Shown here in pieces: positions 54,389-62,441 of a stretch of 64,000 nt of DNA. The notes below the pieces were generated by a model. It worked only from the letters and a program-made list of their open reading frames with translations. It made no database searches and was not told where the DNA came from. The translations under genes were made by a program, and so were the position numbers. Within the stretch, counting starts at the first letter, position 1. Every line of letters starts with the position of its first letter. The stretch is from Gammaproteobacteria bacterium UBA5109 (GTDB lineage Bacteria; Pseudomonadota; Gammaproteobacteria; Pseudomonadales; Pseudohongiellaceae): positions 173,477-237,476 of the forward strand of contig DHZH01000007.1 of assembly GCA_002414385.1 (NCBI GenBank), read 5' to 3'.

Positions 54389-54457
54389 GGTACATCCTTT
54401 ACCACTTTTGTGACAGGCACAAAAAAGCAGCTCTTCACTTAGTGAAGTAACTGCTTG
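54389..54457 (-). terminator. tRNA-Arg-type terminator and flank of fragment B
   Basis: On the minus strand the tRNA fragment is followed by a hairpin (AAGCAG..CTTCAC-TAA-GTGAAG..CTGCTT, 54426-54455) and a T-run, then the GGTACATCC element at 54389. The same arrangement follows the real tRNA at 63919. Confidence 0.7.
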
Positions 54458-54475
54458 ATTATGCTATAAATTAGA

Positions 54476-54520
54476 TAGCGCACCCGGCACGATTCGAACG
54501 TGCGGCTCCCTGCTTCGAAG
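54476..54520 (-). repeat. tRNA-Arg 3' fragment B, anticodon-loop TCG variant
   Basis: Acceptor and T-arm identical to tRNA-Arg(ACG), but the anticodon-loop part reads TTCGAA on the minus strand (TCG in the anticodon place), with changed stem bases and TAG instead of TGG at the CCA. It may derive from a tRNA-Arg(UCG) isoacceptor or have drifted. Followed by a sequence related to the right side of fragment D. Confidence 0.75.
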
Positions 54521-54791
54521 TTGCACCTGTAAGTTATCAAATATTATATTTCAACAACTTGCGGCATTGGTTACGGTACAAATTTAATCTAATTCAACCA
54601 TATTTATTGTAAATTAGGGCAGTTTTAATAAGCTTTTATTACAGTATTTTAGCTTCTGATTTCTATTCAAAGCAGACATTAGGCTTTTGAGCTTTAACTT
54701 GATCTTTTACTGAAGGCCGAAAGAAAATTGACATTCTATTTGGATCAAACTCTACGCTATATCTTGATGCTTCAGTCAATCTGGACGCCTA

Positions 54792-55553
54792 CTACCTACC
54801 TCCACTATTTAGATTACCAGTTTTGCCATTACCTCCAACATCACCAAAATCTGTATCAGTTAACCCTGTCCTGCCATTATTTTCCTCCCCTTGGCAGGAC
54901 CGACCAAAACCAGAGGCGTCTCCAGGATCGTTATCAGAGCAACCTCTTTCAGCTTCTCTGCCAGCTGAACCTCTGCCAAACCCTTCCGGGTCTATTGGGT
55001 CATTATCAGTAGGGTTTCCATTACCTAAAACTTCTCCACCATTGCCATTCGGTAGGTTTGAACGAAAATCTGTTGAATCAGTATCATACCCTCGACCTTG
55101 TCCACCCAGATCATTTGCATCACTGTCATATAGCCCTGATTGACCAGAAGTAGTATTGCTCCCACCACGTCCATTTCCTGCCTGATCATTGGGATCATTA
55201 TCGGTAAATCCTGTTCTGCTCGAATTACCACCGCTTCCTGTTCCTCGTCCATTACCTACTTGATCATTAGGGTCATTATCAGTAAATCCGGTTCTTGCTG
55301 AGCCGCCACCACCTCGAGATTGGCTACCACGTCCATTGCCTGCTACATCATTAGGGTCATTATCGGTAAATCCGGTTCTTCCTGAATTGCCATTGCCCCG
55401 ACCGTTGCCAGCAGTGTCATTTGGATCGCTATCGGTAAATCCGGTTTGTGAATAAGCAGAGTTTGGGGTGATCAATGAAGTTAGAGAACCAGTGATTGAA
55501 CCAGTAACTATAGCAAGGAAGGACCTACGTGATTTCTTTTTATAACTTGCCAC
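54792..55553 (-). CDS. Tat-exported protein of eight Asp/Asn/Gly/Arg-rich repeats
   Basis: 253 residues. Leader SYKKKSRRSFLAIVTG is a twin-arginine signal with Ala-Tyr-Ser-Gln end at residue 36. Eight imperfect repeats follow (37-59, 60-87, 88-113, 114-139, 140-180, 181-203, 204-228, 229-253), core TGFTDNDPNDxAGNGRG. Repeats 1-4 are nearly identical; repeat 7 carries two Cys. Linkers are Gly/Ser-rich. No globular domain is evident. It could bind Ca2+ or be a substrate for the adjacent oxygenase. I do not recognise the family. Confidence 0.78.
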   Translation of the reverse strand: MASYKKKSRRSFLAIVTGSITGSLTSLITPNSAYSQTGFTDSDPNDTAGNGRGNGNSGRTGFTDNDPNDVAGNGRGSQSRGGGGSARTGFTDNDPNDQVGNGRGTGSGGNSSRTGFTDNDPNDQAGNGRGGSNTTSGQSGLYDSDANDLGGQGRGYDTDSTDFRSNLPNGNGGEVLGNGNPTDNDPIDPEGFGRGSAGREAERGCSDNDPGDASGFGRSCQGEENNGRTGLTDTDFGDVGGNGKTGNLNSGGR

Positions 55554-55635
55554 AATCTATCCCTATGCTTTTAACGCGATATAACGACAATCCTTCACTG
55601 TAACAGACTTCTTTCCTAAATCAAAAAAGAATAAC

Positions 55636-56823
55636 TCAGAGCTTTTCAATTACACCAAATGCCAGAAGTTTTTTTACTACATCTTTTGCATCTTCAATTT
55701 CAATGTCTTTAATGTCGTTTAGGCTGAATGGTTTTCCCGTAAGTGATTTTTCCAGCGTATTTGCCTGATTTAAATTAAATATTATGTCACCGCCGGCACA
55801 AACTAAAATCACACTTTTTTCAGATTCTCTGATTCGATATTGGCTATTGACTCTGCGCTTAAATTTATCCTTCTTATTTATACTTTTAGTTCCATTTATA
55901 ATTCCACCTCGCACGATTGGACCTTGTGACCGAATAAAATTATCTATAAACATTTCGAACACTTCCTCAAAATTAACCTCTTTAGAAAATGTATTGACTA
56001 AATTTTTAAAATATTCCTCTGTTTTTTTAGTATCGAAATTGTTTAATGCATACCCAGGAGGCAAGGATTTCCTGAAACTTGAATGACGGAGTGCAACACT
56101 GGACATAGATTCAAGCATTAAATCAGCCCAGGTTTTTACGAGTGTGCCAATAGTGATATGGAGTGAGGGCTCTTCACCAATGCTCTGTGCATCATGTGCC
56201 AGCCCTCTAGGCACATAGACACAATCACCAGCCTTCAATATAAATTCTTCTTTAACATCACTTGCATCAAAAGTGCTGGAATTAAATCTCTCGCCTTTAT
56301 AGGGGTTTTCAATGGGGTTATTGAAAATTCTCCAGCGTTTTTTACCCTTAATCTGAATGACAAAAACGTCATGATCATCATAATGAGTGTTAAACCCTTG
56401 ATGCCCTGGCGGTGTCAAATAAATGTTTGTTTGAACACCTGTGCTGAATTGTTTTTCCATACAATTGCAAAAATCAAAAAGCATAGCATCAGCCAAATGC
56501 ATCTGAGGTAGGATAACTGTTGCACCTTGTTGGTAATGTCTTACCACTGCGCCACGATCAATATTCCCATTCTGATAAGAAAAGTCCCTTCGCTTTATAG
56601 CTGGTTCCGAACGAGCCATTTGAATTGCATTTGGCGGCAATTCACTATCAGCTATTAATTCATCAATTCTTTCAATACTAAGTAAATTACTATAACGACC
56701 AGGCTCATCGCGATGACAACAAAGATGTCTTTTTTCGTGATACTCTGCAAAAAATATTTCTTTTGGAATTGGATCAATTAGGAAAGCCAATGGATCATCT
56801 GCCCACTCAGGGGAAGAACTCAA
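55636..56823 (-). CDS. JmjC/cupin-4 type 2-oxoglutarate Fe(II) oxygenase
   Basis: 395 residues. JmjC core with Fe ligands His147 and Asp149 (FNTHYDDHDVFVIQIKG) and His210 (VYVPRGLAHDAQSIG); a middle helical part and a C-terminal winged-helix-like end follow (IEDAKDVVKKLLAFGVIEKL), as in bacterial ribosomal oxygenase RoxA and human MINA53/NO66. Such enzymes hydroxylate protein side chains. The next gene downstream (82 bp) encodes a repeat protein rich in Arg, Asp and Asn, a plausible substrate. No signal peptide, so cytoplasmic. Confidence 0.82.
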   Translation of the reverse strand: MSSSPEWADDPLAFLIDPIPKEIFFAEYHEKRHLCCHRDEPGRYSNLLSIERIDELIADSELPPNAIQMARSEPAIKRRDFSYQNGNIDRGAVVRHYQQGATVILPQMHLADAMLFDFCNCMEKQFSTGVQTNIYLTPPGHQGFNTHYDDHDVFVIQIKGKKRWRIFNNPIENPYKGERFNSSTFDASDVKEEFILKAGDCVYVPRGLAHDAQSIGEEPSLHITIGTLVKTWADLMLESMSSVALRHSSFRKSLPPGYALNNFDTKKTEEYFKNLVNTFSKEVNFEEVFEMFIDNFIRSQGPIVRGGIINGTKSINKKDKFKRRVNSQYRIRESEKSVILVCAGGDIIFNLNQANTLEKSLTGKPFSLNDIKDIEIEDAKDVVKKLLAFGVIEKL

Positions 56824-57085
56824 AATTGACTACTTCGGGCAAAGCTAGCTAGATCAGACTTTGTCAGTGCTGGTGGAATTTTTATCAAAGAACCTTAAAC
56901 TCCAAAGCTGTAACAGTAAAGATAGAAAATATAAGATCTTCAATCTCATTTTTAATTTCAAGACTATTGTATTGATACGTCATTATCAACTTTAAAAGAG
57001 CTTCTGCTTATTTAATAGCTGAAGTATTACATGTTCAAATTATACCAAAGGAGGCAAAGTAACTTGATATCGCAATACTAATAAA

Positions 57086-57107
57086 AAAGCCCGCGAAAGC
57101 AGGCTTT
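57086..57107 (-). terminator. Hairpin before fragment C
   Basis: AAAGCCCGC-GAAA-GCAGGCTTT with one C-A mismatch and an A-run on the left, a T-run on the minus strand. Same stem type as at 44197. Confidence 0.6.
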
Positions 57108-57112
57108 GGAAA

Positions 57113-57157
57113 TGGCGCACCCGGCACGATTCGAACGTGCGACCCCCTAGTTCGTAG
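57113..57157 (-). repeat. tRNA-Arg 3' fragment C (exact 45 bp)
   Basis: Identical to bases 63919-63963 of the complete tRNA-Arg gene, from the CCA end to the anticodon loop (CTACGAA). The match ends in the anticodon loop, a typical crossover site of tyrosine recombinases at tRNA genes. Confidence 0.9.
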
Positions 57158-57316
57158 TGGCACCAGTAAGTTATTAAATCATTATATTTCAATAACTTGC
57201 GATCTTAGTTAATGTGCCAAATAAGCCTAAATGAGCAGTTTTTAGCTCAAATTACTCTCGGATTGGTACATTTTTGGGACACTACCTCATGTCCGCTATC
57301 TATCCAAAGCGGACAT
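57158..57316. repeat. Left-end sequence of cassette C-D, 159 bp
   Basis: Differs from 62442-62600 at four positions without gaps. Contains inverted repeat AAGTTATT (57168-57175) / AATAACTT (57191-57198), a GGCAC/GTGCC outer pair, GGTACATTTTT (57265-57275), and hairpin ATGTCCGC/GCGGACAT (57289-57316). Confidence 0.9.
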
Positions 57317-57404
57317 TAAGTGCTTTTTAGATTTAACGTCGTTAATATATCTGCTAGTGACCCATCGCAGACTTTTGTGAAGATAATTTCTTAGGATTTT
57401 AGAA

Positions 57405-57818
57405 ATGTGGAAAAATATTTTATCTAAGCTAAGTACAATATTTCTCATATTTATAGCTTTTTCTTCGTACACTCAGCCTACAGCGTTAACTTTAAGTGAA
57501 TGCAATAACATTACAGCTGATCTAAATTCAACTGCACCAGCGGAAGTTGATCAATCAACGATCTACACAGGATCAGAGTGCATTACTAGAAACAATGATT
57601 CAGAAGTCAGACTATCATATGAAATGGAGTTGATAGATGGATGGATTTTGACTCCCGAGGCAATTAAGAATATTTTGCTACCTGATTTGATTACTTTTTG
57701 GTGTACTAATCCAGATCAAAAGCTATTTCTAGACAGAGTAGGACTAGTTCTCTATAGATACAATTATTCTGATGGTACGCACATCGGTGAGGCTGAAATA
57801 TCCGTTAACGATTGCTAA
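57405..57818 (+). CDS. Exported protein of unknown function, sole gene of a cassette
   Basis: 137 residues: signal peptide LSTIFLIFIAFSSYTQ, then a mature domain with four Cys (LSECNN, GSECITR, FWCTNP, VNDC), likely two disulfides. No family recognised. AT-rich compared with the left half of the window. Only cargo of cassette C-D. Confidence 0.65.
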   Translation: MWKNILSKLSTIFLIFIAFSSYTQPTALTLSECNNITADLNSTAPAEVDQSTIYTGSECITRNNDSEVRLSYEMELIDGWILTPEAIKNILLPDLITFWCTNPDQKLFLDRVGLVLYRYNYSDGTHIGEAEISVNDC

Positions 57819-57891
57819 GTACCTTTGTTTATCAAAATATCCATAAGAATGTGAGTTAAATGCTGCTATAGGCCAAAAGGGACTAATCTGA

Positions 57892-57919
57892 ATGTCTGCT
57901 TATGACCGAAAGCGGACGT
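57892..57919. other. Right-end hairpin of cassette C-D
   Basis: ATGTCTGC-TTATGACCGAAA-GCGGACGT, stem with minor mismatch, right after the gene. The same element follows the genes at 59186 and 63771. Confidence 0.7.
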
Positions 57920-58041
57920 TAGCCTAGTTTTGCCGACAATATTTGTGCTGAAAATGTGAGTGGTACATTTTTTACTACACCACAAAAAAAAAGCAGCACT
58001 CCACATAGTGAAGTAACTGCTTGATTTAACTGTGAATAATG
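57905..58041. repeat. Right-end sequence of cassette C-D
   Basis: Nearly identical to 63772-63918 (one short indel in the A-rich part and two substitutions). Holds GGTACATTTTTT (57962-57973) and the tRNA-type terminator hairpin (57985-58023). Confidence 0.88.
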
Positions 58042-58086
58042 TGGCGCACCCGGCACGATTCGAACGTGCGACCCCCTAGTTCGTAG
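58042..58086 (-). repeat. tRNA-Arg 3' fragment D (exact 45 bp)
   Basis: Identical to fragment C and to 63919-63963. Right of it begins a different left-end type, related to that of fragment B (CAATAACTTGCGG, GGTACGTTTTTT at 58194, CCAAAGCGGACAT at 58236). Confidence 0.9.
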
Positions 58087-58307
58087 TGGCACTTTTTAGC
58101 AATATGGTTATTACGAATCAATAACTTGCGGTCTTGGTCACCGTACCAATTTAACCTAATTTAATTATATTTAGGCTAAATTAGTGCTGTTTTGGTACGT
58201 TTTTTACTACAGTGTTTTAAACGCCTGCTTTCTATCCAAAGCGGACATCCAATAAATCATTGTATATTCTAGATACAACAAGTAATGAATTTTGGTGGGT
58301 TCAAACT

Positions 58308-59186
58308 GTGAGAGATAAAAAATATACATCTAGAAGGCAATTTATAAGCACAACTGCCGGCTCAATGGCAGGATTGGCACTGGGTATAAGGCCATCTATT
58401 GGACAAACTACAAACTCTAATGCTCTTGATCCAGGAAGCATGGCCATAGGTGGGACTTCCGCTATGGCGGAGTTAAATTCCTACCCTAATCCGTTTTTAA
58501 ACTCAAGCGTCACTGATGTTATAAGAGTACCAACTTGTTCGATGATGGTTGGTCCTTGCCATGATGACTTGGCACCTGAACGCGAAGACATTAGTGAAGG
58601 AAAAGGTGGCATGCCAATGCGTTTAGGGTTCAGAGTTGTCGATGATCAATATCGCCCTGTCGGTGACGCCAATATTGATGTCTGGCATTGTGATGCTTCT
58701 GGCATTTACTCTAGTGAGACCGCAGATACGCCTGATTTTTGTACTGGTGATAATCTGGAAGCACTAGCCTCACGTTTTTTTCGTGGGCATCAAATGACCG
58801 ATCAGAATGGTATTGTCTGGTTCAATACATGTATGCCGGGCTGGTATAGACCGCGAGCAGTTCATGTCCATACAACAATTAGACGTTCAAATCGGCAAGG
58901 ACAGGAGTATCTTACTACTCAATTTGCTTACCCATCTGAGTTTCTTCAGGAGCTTTTTGACAAGCATCCTGATTACAGCCCCTATGGTCAACCCCCTACA
59001 AGCAATGAAGATGATTTTGTATTTGATACAGACACCATTGATGACTTCACCTTTAATTTAGAACGAATGTCCGATGGTGTTTTGATGGCGTGGATGACAA
59101 TCATGATTCGTTCTTCTCTTGGCGACCGGCTTTGCGAAATTGAACAGGGAACTCCGCCTAGAGGACAAGGGCCAAGACCCTTTTAA
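58308..59186 (+). CDS. Tat-exported intradiol ring-cleavage dioxygenase-like protein
   Basis: 292 residues from GTG 58308 (open to TTG 58260). Tat leader KKYTSRRQFISTTAGSMAGL. The intradiol dioxygenase fold is marked by GFRVVDDQYRPVGDANIDVW, ASGIYSSE (first Tyr), GWYRPRAVHVHTTIRR (second Tyr and two His Fe ligands). Cytoplasmic family members cleave catechols; exported ones often act on unknown polymers or signals. Upstream cassette hairpin at 58236-58248. Confidence 0.8.
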   Translation: MRDKKYTSRRQFISTTAGSMAGLALGIRPSIGQTTNSNALDPGSMAIGGTSAMAELNSYPNPFLNSSVTDVIRVPTCSMMVGPCHDDLAPEREDISEGKGGMPMRLGFRVVDDQYRPVGDANIDVWHCDASGIYSSETADTPDFCTGDNLEALASRFFRGHQMTDQNGIVWFNTCMPGWYRPRAVHVHTTIRRSNRQGQEYLTTQFAYPSEFLQELFDKHPDYSPYGQPPTSNEDDFVFDTDTIDDFTFNLERMSDGVLMAWMTIMIRSSLGDRLCEIEQGTPPRGQGPRPF

Positions 59187-59214
59187 TAGGAGTGCCCAAT
59201 ACTATACCGAGTTA

Positions 59215-59242
59215 ATGTCTGCTTATGGCCGAAAGCGGACAT
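59215..59242. other. Cassette right-end hairpin inside module D-E
   Basis: ATGTCTGC-TTATGGCCGAAA-GCGGACAT, perfect 8-bp-class stem (one G-T). No tRNA fragment follows, unlike at the other right ends. Confidence 0.7.
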
Positions 59243-59307
59243 TTCTAATTACCTGTAATTCTGCTTACTGAAACTTTTTTATAGCTACTGTATAAGAAAT
59301 ATGATTC

Positions 59308-59745
59308 TTAATTATCTGTGGAAGTGTCTTTCAGGTAATCTGCTGTCATCTCGGCAGTCATTAGCTCAAGCATTACATGATTTTCAATCCAGAACTCAAT
59401 CACATCGAAAGAACCCCTTGAAAGTTTTATAGCCCTCCAGCCATGTTTATTAGCAAGTGAGGAAATTTGTTCAACAGTTTTATTCACAGAAATTGTTGCA
59501 TGTGTAGCTGTATATCCTGAGGCATCTGGAACATGCCGAAAATTTGCTTGCCCATTGGCAGAATCTGGAAACATCTCAGTACCTATAGGGTAAACCTCAA
59601 TAGCAGTGCCCTTATTATCTCCTGCCCAAGCTATATATGAGTCAGGGTAAGGACCAAATTTACTTAGATGGCCATCGAATAATTCTACAAGTGCCTTTGC
59701 TACTGAAAGTGGCTCTTTTGCCGGTATCGAAAGATGGTGAATCAT
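59308..59745 (-). CDS. VOC-superfamily (glyoxalase-like) protein
   Basis: 145 residues: IHHLSIPAKEPLSVAKALVE at the N-terminus, TATHATISVN in the middle and a VIEFWIENHVMLELM end, as in vicinal-oxygen-chelate folds. Metal ligands are plausible (His3/4, Glu near the end). Substrate unknown. 109 bp from the LysR gene on the same strand. Confidence 0.72.
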   Translation of the reverse strand: MIHHLSIPAKEPLSVAKALVELFDGHLSKFGPYPDSYIAWAGDNKGTAIEVYPIGTEMFPDSANGQANFRHVPDASGYTATHATISVNKTVEQISSLANKHGWRAIKLSRGSFDVIEFWIENHVMLELMTAEMTADYLKDTSTDN

Positions 59746-59854
59746 AAAATTTAATTCCTAATAGATATCGAATTTACAATAAACTTTGATTGATGTATGA
59801 ATTTATCACTAGTTAGCCACATTGGTATTTTTAAATAAAACATATAATTTCAAT

Positions 59855-60736
59855 CTAATTTAATGACTCTGACAAAAAATTTACTAATGCCCTGGTTTTA
59901 GAGGCAACATGTTTTCTGCTGGGATACATAGCATAAATACCCAATTCTATAGACTTGTATTCTGGCAGAATTTCTTTTAAATGCTTTTTAGCAATGTATT
60001 CTTCAACCAGAAATGATGGTTGAAGAATAATACCCTCATTTTCAAGCGCCATAGCTAAACAAGTTTCTCCATTATTACTGTTTATCCATGGTTTTATTTT
60101 TATACTCTGCGGCCCTTCAGGGCCATCAAAACGCCATTCATTCCCACCTGACCAATAACTGTAAGCTATGATTTGATGCTCAAGTAAATCCATCGGTTGA
60201 ATCGGTTCCCCCGCTTTTTGTAGATAAGAAGGTGAAGCACAAAGCATCATGCGAGTTGTAGATAATTTTTTGCTAATCAAACTTGAATCAGTCAACCGTG
60301 AAATTCTGATAGCAATATCAAAATTATCATCTAATAAATCGACCAACTGGTCAGATAATGTAATATCAAGTGTCACATTGGGATATAGATCATGAAACTT
60401 GCCCCAGAGTCCTGCTAAATATTTGATGCCAAAGCTGACAGGGGCGTTTACCCGGATCTGCCCGCTCACACTTGAACTTCTTGAACTTATTTCATTTTCA
60501 GCTTCTTCAAGTTCAGCTAATATGTCCCTACTTCGATTATTAAAGATTTCTCCTTCTTCAGTCAGGGATAAACGACGAGTTGTTCTTTGTAAAAGTCTAA
60601 CACCAAGCCTGGACTCTAGATCTGAAACGTAACGTGACACAGCTGCTTTGGAAACACCAAGTTCGTCAGCCGCTTTAACAAAGCTGCCTGAATTAACAAC
60701 AGCCCGGAAACTTTGCATTTCAATAAACTTATTCAT
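59855..60736 (-). CDS. LysR-family regulator, divergent from DoxX/YgiD
   Basis: 293 residues; full LysR with HTH (MQSFRAVVNSGSFVKAADEL, GVSKAAVSRYVSDLESRLGV) and substrate domain. Belongs to the AaeR/YafC-like single-HTH type that often controls a DoxX or quinone reductase gene. Two palindromes lie in the 204-bp intergenic region to DoxX. Confidence 0.9.
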   Translation of the reverse strand: MNKFIEMQSFRAVVNSGSFVKAADELGVSKAAVSRYVSDLESRLGVRLLQRTTRRLSLTEEGEIFNNRSRDILAELEEAENEISSRSSSVSGQIRVNAPVSFGIKYLAGLWGKFHDLYPNVTLDITLSDQLVDLLDDNFDIAIRISRLTDSSLISKKLSTTRMMLCASPSYLQKAGEPIQPMDLLEHQIIAYSYWSGGNEWRFDGPEGPQSIKIKPWINSNNGETCLAMALENEGIILQPSFLVEEYIAKKHLKEILPEYKSIELGIYAMYPSRKHVASKTRALVNFLSESLN

Positions 60737-60757
60737 TGTTTCATATTATGAAACAAT
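60735..60757. promoter_or_regulatory. LysR operator candidate, 23-bp perfect palindrome
   Basis: ATTGTTTCATA and its complement TATGAAACAAT around a central T, abutting the lysR start codon. Contains a T-N11-A core. Confidence 0.6.
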
Positions 60758-60779
60758 ACATCTCATAATTACACATTTA

Positions 60780-60794
60780 TCTCATATATTGAGA
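60780..60794. promoter_or_regulatory. Second dyad upstream of lysR and doxX
   Basis: TCTCATATATTGAGA, 5-bp arms, similar in style to the palindrome at 60735 (TTTCAT/ATGAAA). 147 bp before DoxX. Confidence 0.35.
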
Positions 60795-60940
60795 CATTTA
60801 TATTTAACACAACCTCTGGAACTCTCTGAGAAACATAATGACGAATATGGAGGTTTGCTTTAAATACTTGGGCAACACATGCTCAATATTAAAGCGATGT
60901 ACGATAAATTCTTAAATTTAACTGAAAATTGAGGTGGTTA

Positions 60941-61426
60941 ATGAAAAATCTAGTTGAGCGTCTAATCAGCACAAATAACAGCCTGGGTGAAGTGGCTTTA
61001 CGGGTACCAATCGGTATTATTTTCATAGCTCATGGAGCTCAAAAACTCTTTGCTTGGTTCGGAGGATATGGTCTGGAAGGCACTGGCCAATATATGGCGT
61101 CGCTTGATCTGAATCCAGGTTATTTAATGGCTTTAATGGCTGGCAGCGCAGAGTTTTTTGGAGGGATTGCCCTATTAATTGGTCTTCTTGTTAGGCCTGC
61201 TGGTATCGTCCTGGCTTTCACAATGTTTGTAGCAATATTTACAGCACATATCGAAAATGGCTTGTTTATGAGTAATAACGGATATGAATTCGCTCTGGCG
61301 TTATTTGCAGTAACCCTATCACTAGCCTTTAACGGTGCTGGCAAGTATTCCTTTGATTATTATATTGGCCAGAAATTAAATGCTATTTCTTATGTAAGAC
61401 AGTCATATGAGCCAGTTAGAAACTAA
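60941..61426 (+). CDS. DoxX-family membrane protein
   Basis: 161 residues from ATG 60941 (GAGG 6 nt upstream; TTG 60929 is upstream). Four helices; LRVPIGIIFIAHGAQKLFAW and GSAEFFGGIALLIGLLVRPAG are DoxX/YqjF hallmarks. DoxX proteins are linked to thiol or quinone stress. Overlaps the next gene by 20 bp; likely regulated by the divergent LysR. Confidence 0.88.
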   Translation: MKNLVERLISTNNSLGEVALRVPIGIIFIAHGAQKLFAWFGGYGLEGTGQYMASLDLNPGYLMALMAGSAEFFGGIALLIGLLVRPAGIVLAFTMFVAIFTAHIENGLFMSNNGYEFALALFAVTLSLAFNGAGKYSFDYYIGQKLNAISYVRQSYEPVRN

Positions 61427-62213
61427 ACTTACTGAACGAATGCCTGTAATTTTTGTAGGCCACGGTTCTCCATTGAACGCAATAGAAAACAATCAATGGA
61501 GCCGTGGTTTTGCGAAGTTGGCTGCAAAAACCAGGAAGCCAAAAGCAATTCTTGCGATTTCAGCTCATTGGTATATTGAAGGTACTTTCTTGACTGGCAA
61601 TAGCAGCCCCAAAACCATTCATGATTTTTGGGGCTTTCCTGATGCGCTCTATAAAATTGAGTATCCCGCCCCTGGAAGCCCGGAAATAGCAGAAAAAATT
61701 GAAGAAATTCTGGCTAGTAAAAAGGGCATGCTTACTCTAGATTGGGGGCTAGACCATGGCACTTGGAGCATACTTAAATGGATGTATCCTGCAGCGGACA
61801 TCCCTGTGATTCAGCTTAGTATCAACAAGTACCTTAACGAAGAACAGCATCTTAGTATAGCCAAATCATTGCAGGCTCTTCGTGATCAGGAGATATTAAT
61901 TTTAGGAAGCGGCAATATTGTACATAATCTGAAAGATGCCTTTGACCAGAAACGTGCCGGTAGTGAAAAAACACCTGACTGGGCAAAAAGGTTCGATGAG
62001 GCAGTTACACATAAACTGGAAAATTACCAGACCAACTCACTTCTGACTCTATCATCTACACATGACGGGAAGGTAGCCCATCCAACAGAGGACCACTGGT
62101 TACCATTGATCTATGCTTATGGTTCTGTCGAAGAAGGCGAATCAATTGAATTTCCAATTGAAGGGTTTGACTGGGGATCACTTTCTATGAGAACGGTGAT
62201 TTTTGGAAATTAA
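61407..62213 (+). CDS. ygiD: LigB-type extradiol dioxygenase (YgiD/4,5-DOPA dioxygenase family)
   Basis: 268 residues: VIFVGHGSPLNAIEN, AISAHWYIEGTFL, KTIHDFWGFPDAL and ILGSGNIVHNLKDAF carry the His metal ligands of the class III extradiol enzymes. Frequently found beside LysR and DoxX genes, as here. ATG 61440 would remove the overlap but leave MPVIFVGHG as N-terminus. Confidence 0.88.
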   Translation: MSQLETKLTERMPVIFVGHGSPLNAIENNQWSRGFAKLAAKTRKPKAILAISAHWYIEGTFLTGNSSPKTIHDFWGFPDALYKIEYPAPGSPEIAEKIEEILASKKGMLTLDWGLDHGTWSILKWMYPAADIPVIQLSINKYLNEEQHLSIAKSLQALRDQEILILGSGNIVHNLKDAFDQKRAGSEKTPDWAKRFDEAVTHKLENYQTNSLLTLSSTHDGKVAHPTEDHWLPLIYAYGSVEEGESIEFPIEGFDWGSLSMRTVIFGN

Positions 62214-62396
62214 TGTTTTGCTAAATTTGTATTTTGGTCATTTCCGCATTTGGCCGAAAGCAGACCACAACCTGATTTTTACTTAGGTGTTCGGGTCTTT
62301 GATTTAAATGCTACATTCTTGGGCACATTTCTGACAGGCCAAAAAAAGCAGCACTCCACCTGGCGAAGTAACTGCTTGATATAACTGCAAATTAGA

Positions 62397-62441
62397 TGGC
62401 GCACCCGGCACGATTCGAACGTGCGACCCCCTAGTTCGTAG
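62397..62441 (-). repeat. tRNA-Arg 3' fragment E (exact 45 bp)
   Basis: Identical to C, D and the 3' half of the real tRNA. Preceded (right to left on minus) by the AAGCAG-type terminator hairpin (62347-62378) and GCTACATTCTT (62310-62321). Confidence 0.9.

Larger units (their letters stand above)
44227..54475. mobile_element. Island module A-B, about 10.2 kb, aromatic/flavin genes
   Basis: Bounded by tRNA fragments A and B. Contains wrbA, FAD monooxygenase, tetR, FMN-riboswitch ribH, pchF-pchX-pchC, a lipoprotein, hydrolase, GNAT and CMD-like genes. No integrase is seen, so it was either mobilised in trans or has lost it. Its older, diverged ends fit the earliest accretion. There is no internal duplicate to prove a single event. 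Confidence 0.5.
54476..57112. mobile_element. Island module B-C, 2.6 kb: JmjC oxygenase and repeat protein
   Basis: Bounded by tRNA fragments B and C; the only genes are a JmjC-type oxygenase and a Tat-exported repeat protein, both on minus. Contains the left-end hairpin (TCTATTCAAAGCAGACAT, 54661-54680). No recombinase. Confidence 0.6.
57113..58041. mobile_element. Island cassette C-D, 0.93 kb, one gene
   Basis: Bounded by exact tRNA fragments C and D. Contains the 137-residue exported gene between a left-end hairpin (57289-57316) and a right-end hairpin (57892-57919). Its two ends are nearly identical to those of cassette E-F. Confidence 0.75.
58042..62396. mobile_element. Island module D-E, 4.4 kb, composite
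   Basis: Bounded by exact fragments D and E. The first gene (intradiol dioxygenase-like) is itself bracketed by cassette hairpins (58236-58248 and 59215-59242). VOC, LysR, DoxX and YgiD genes follow, so two units seem to have fused, losing one tRNA fragment. Confidence 0.6.

Noticed and set aside
54900..55450. Repeated DNA that could be mistaken for a CRISPR array
   Set aside because: Repeat spacing follows the codon frame of the repeat protein, spacers are not unique, and no cas genes are near.
57113..57157. A functional tRNA-Arg at fragments B-E
   Set aside because: Only the 3' half is present; the 5' acceptor strand and D-arm are missing.
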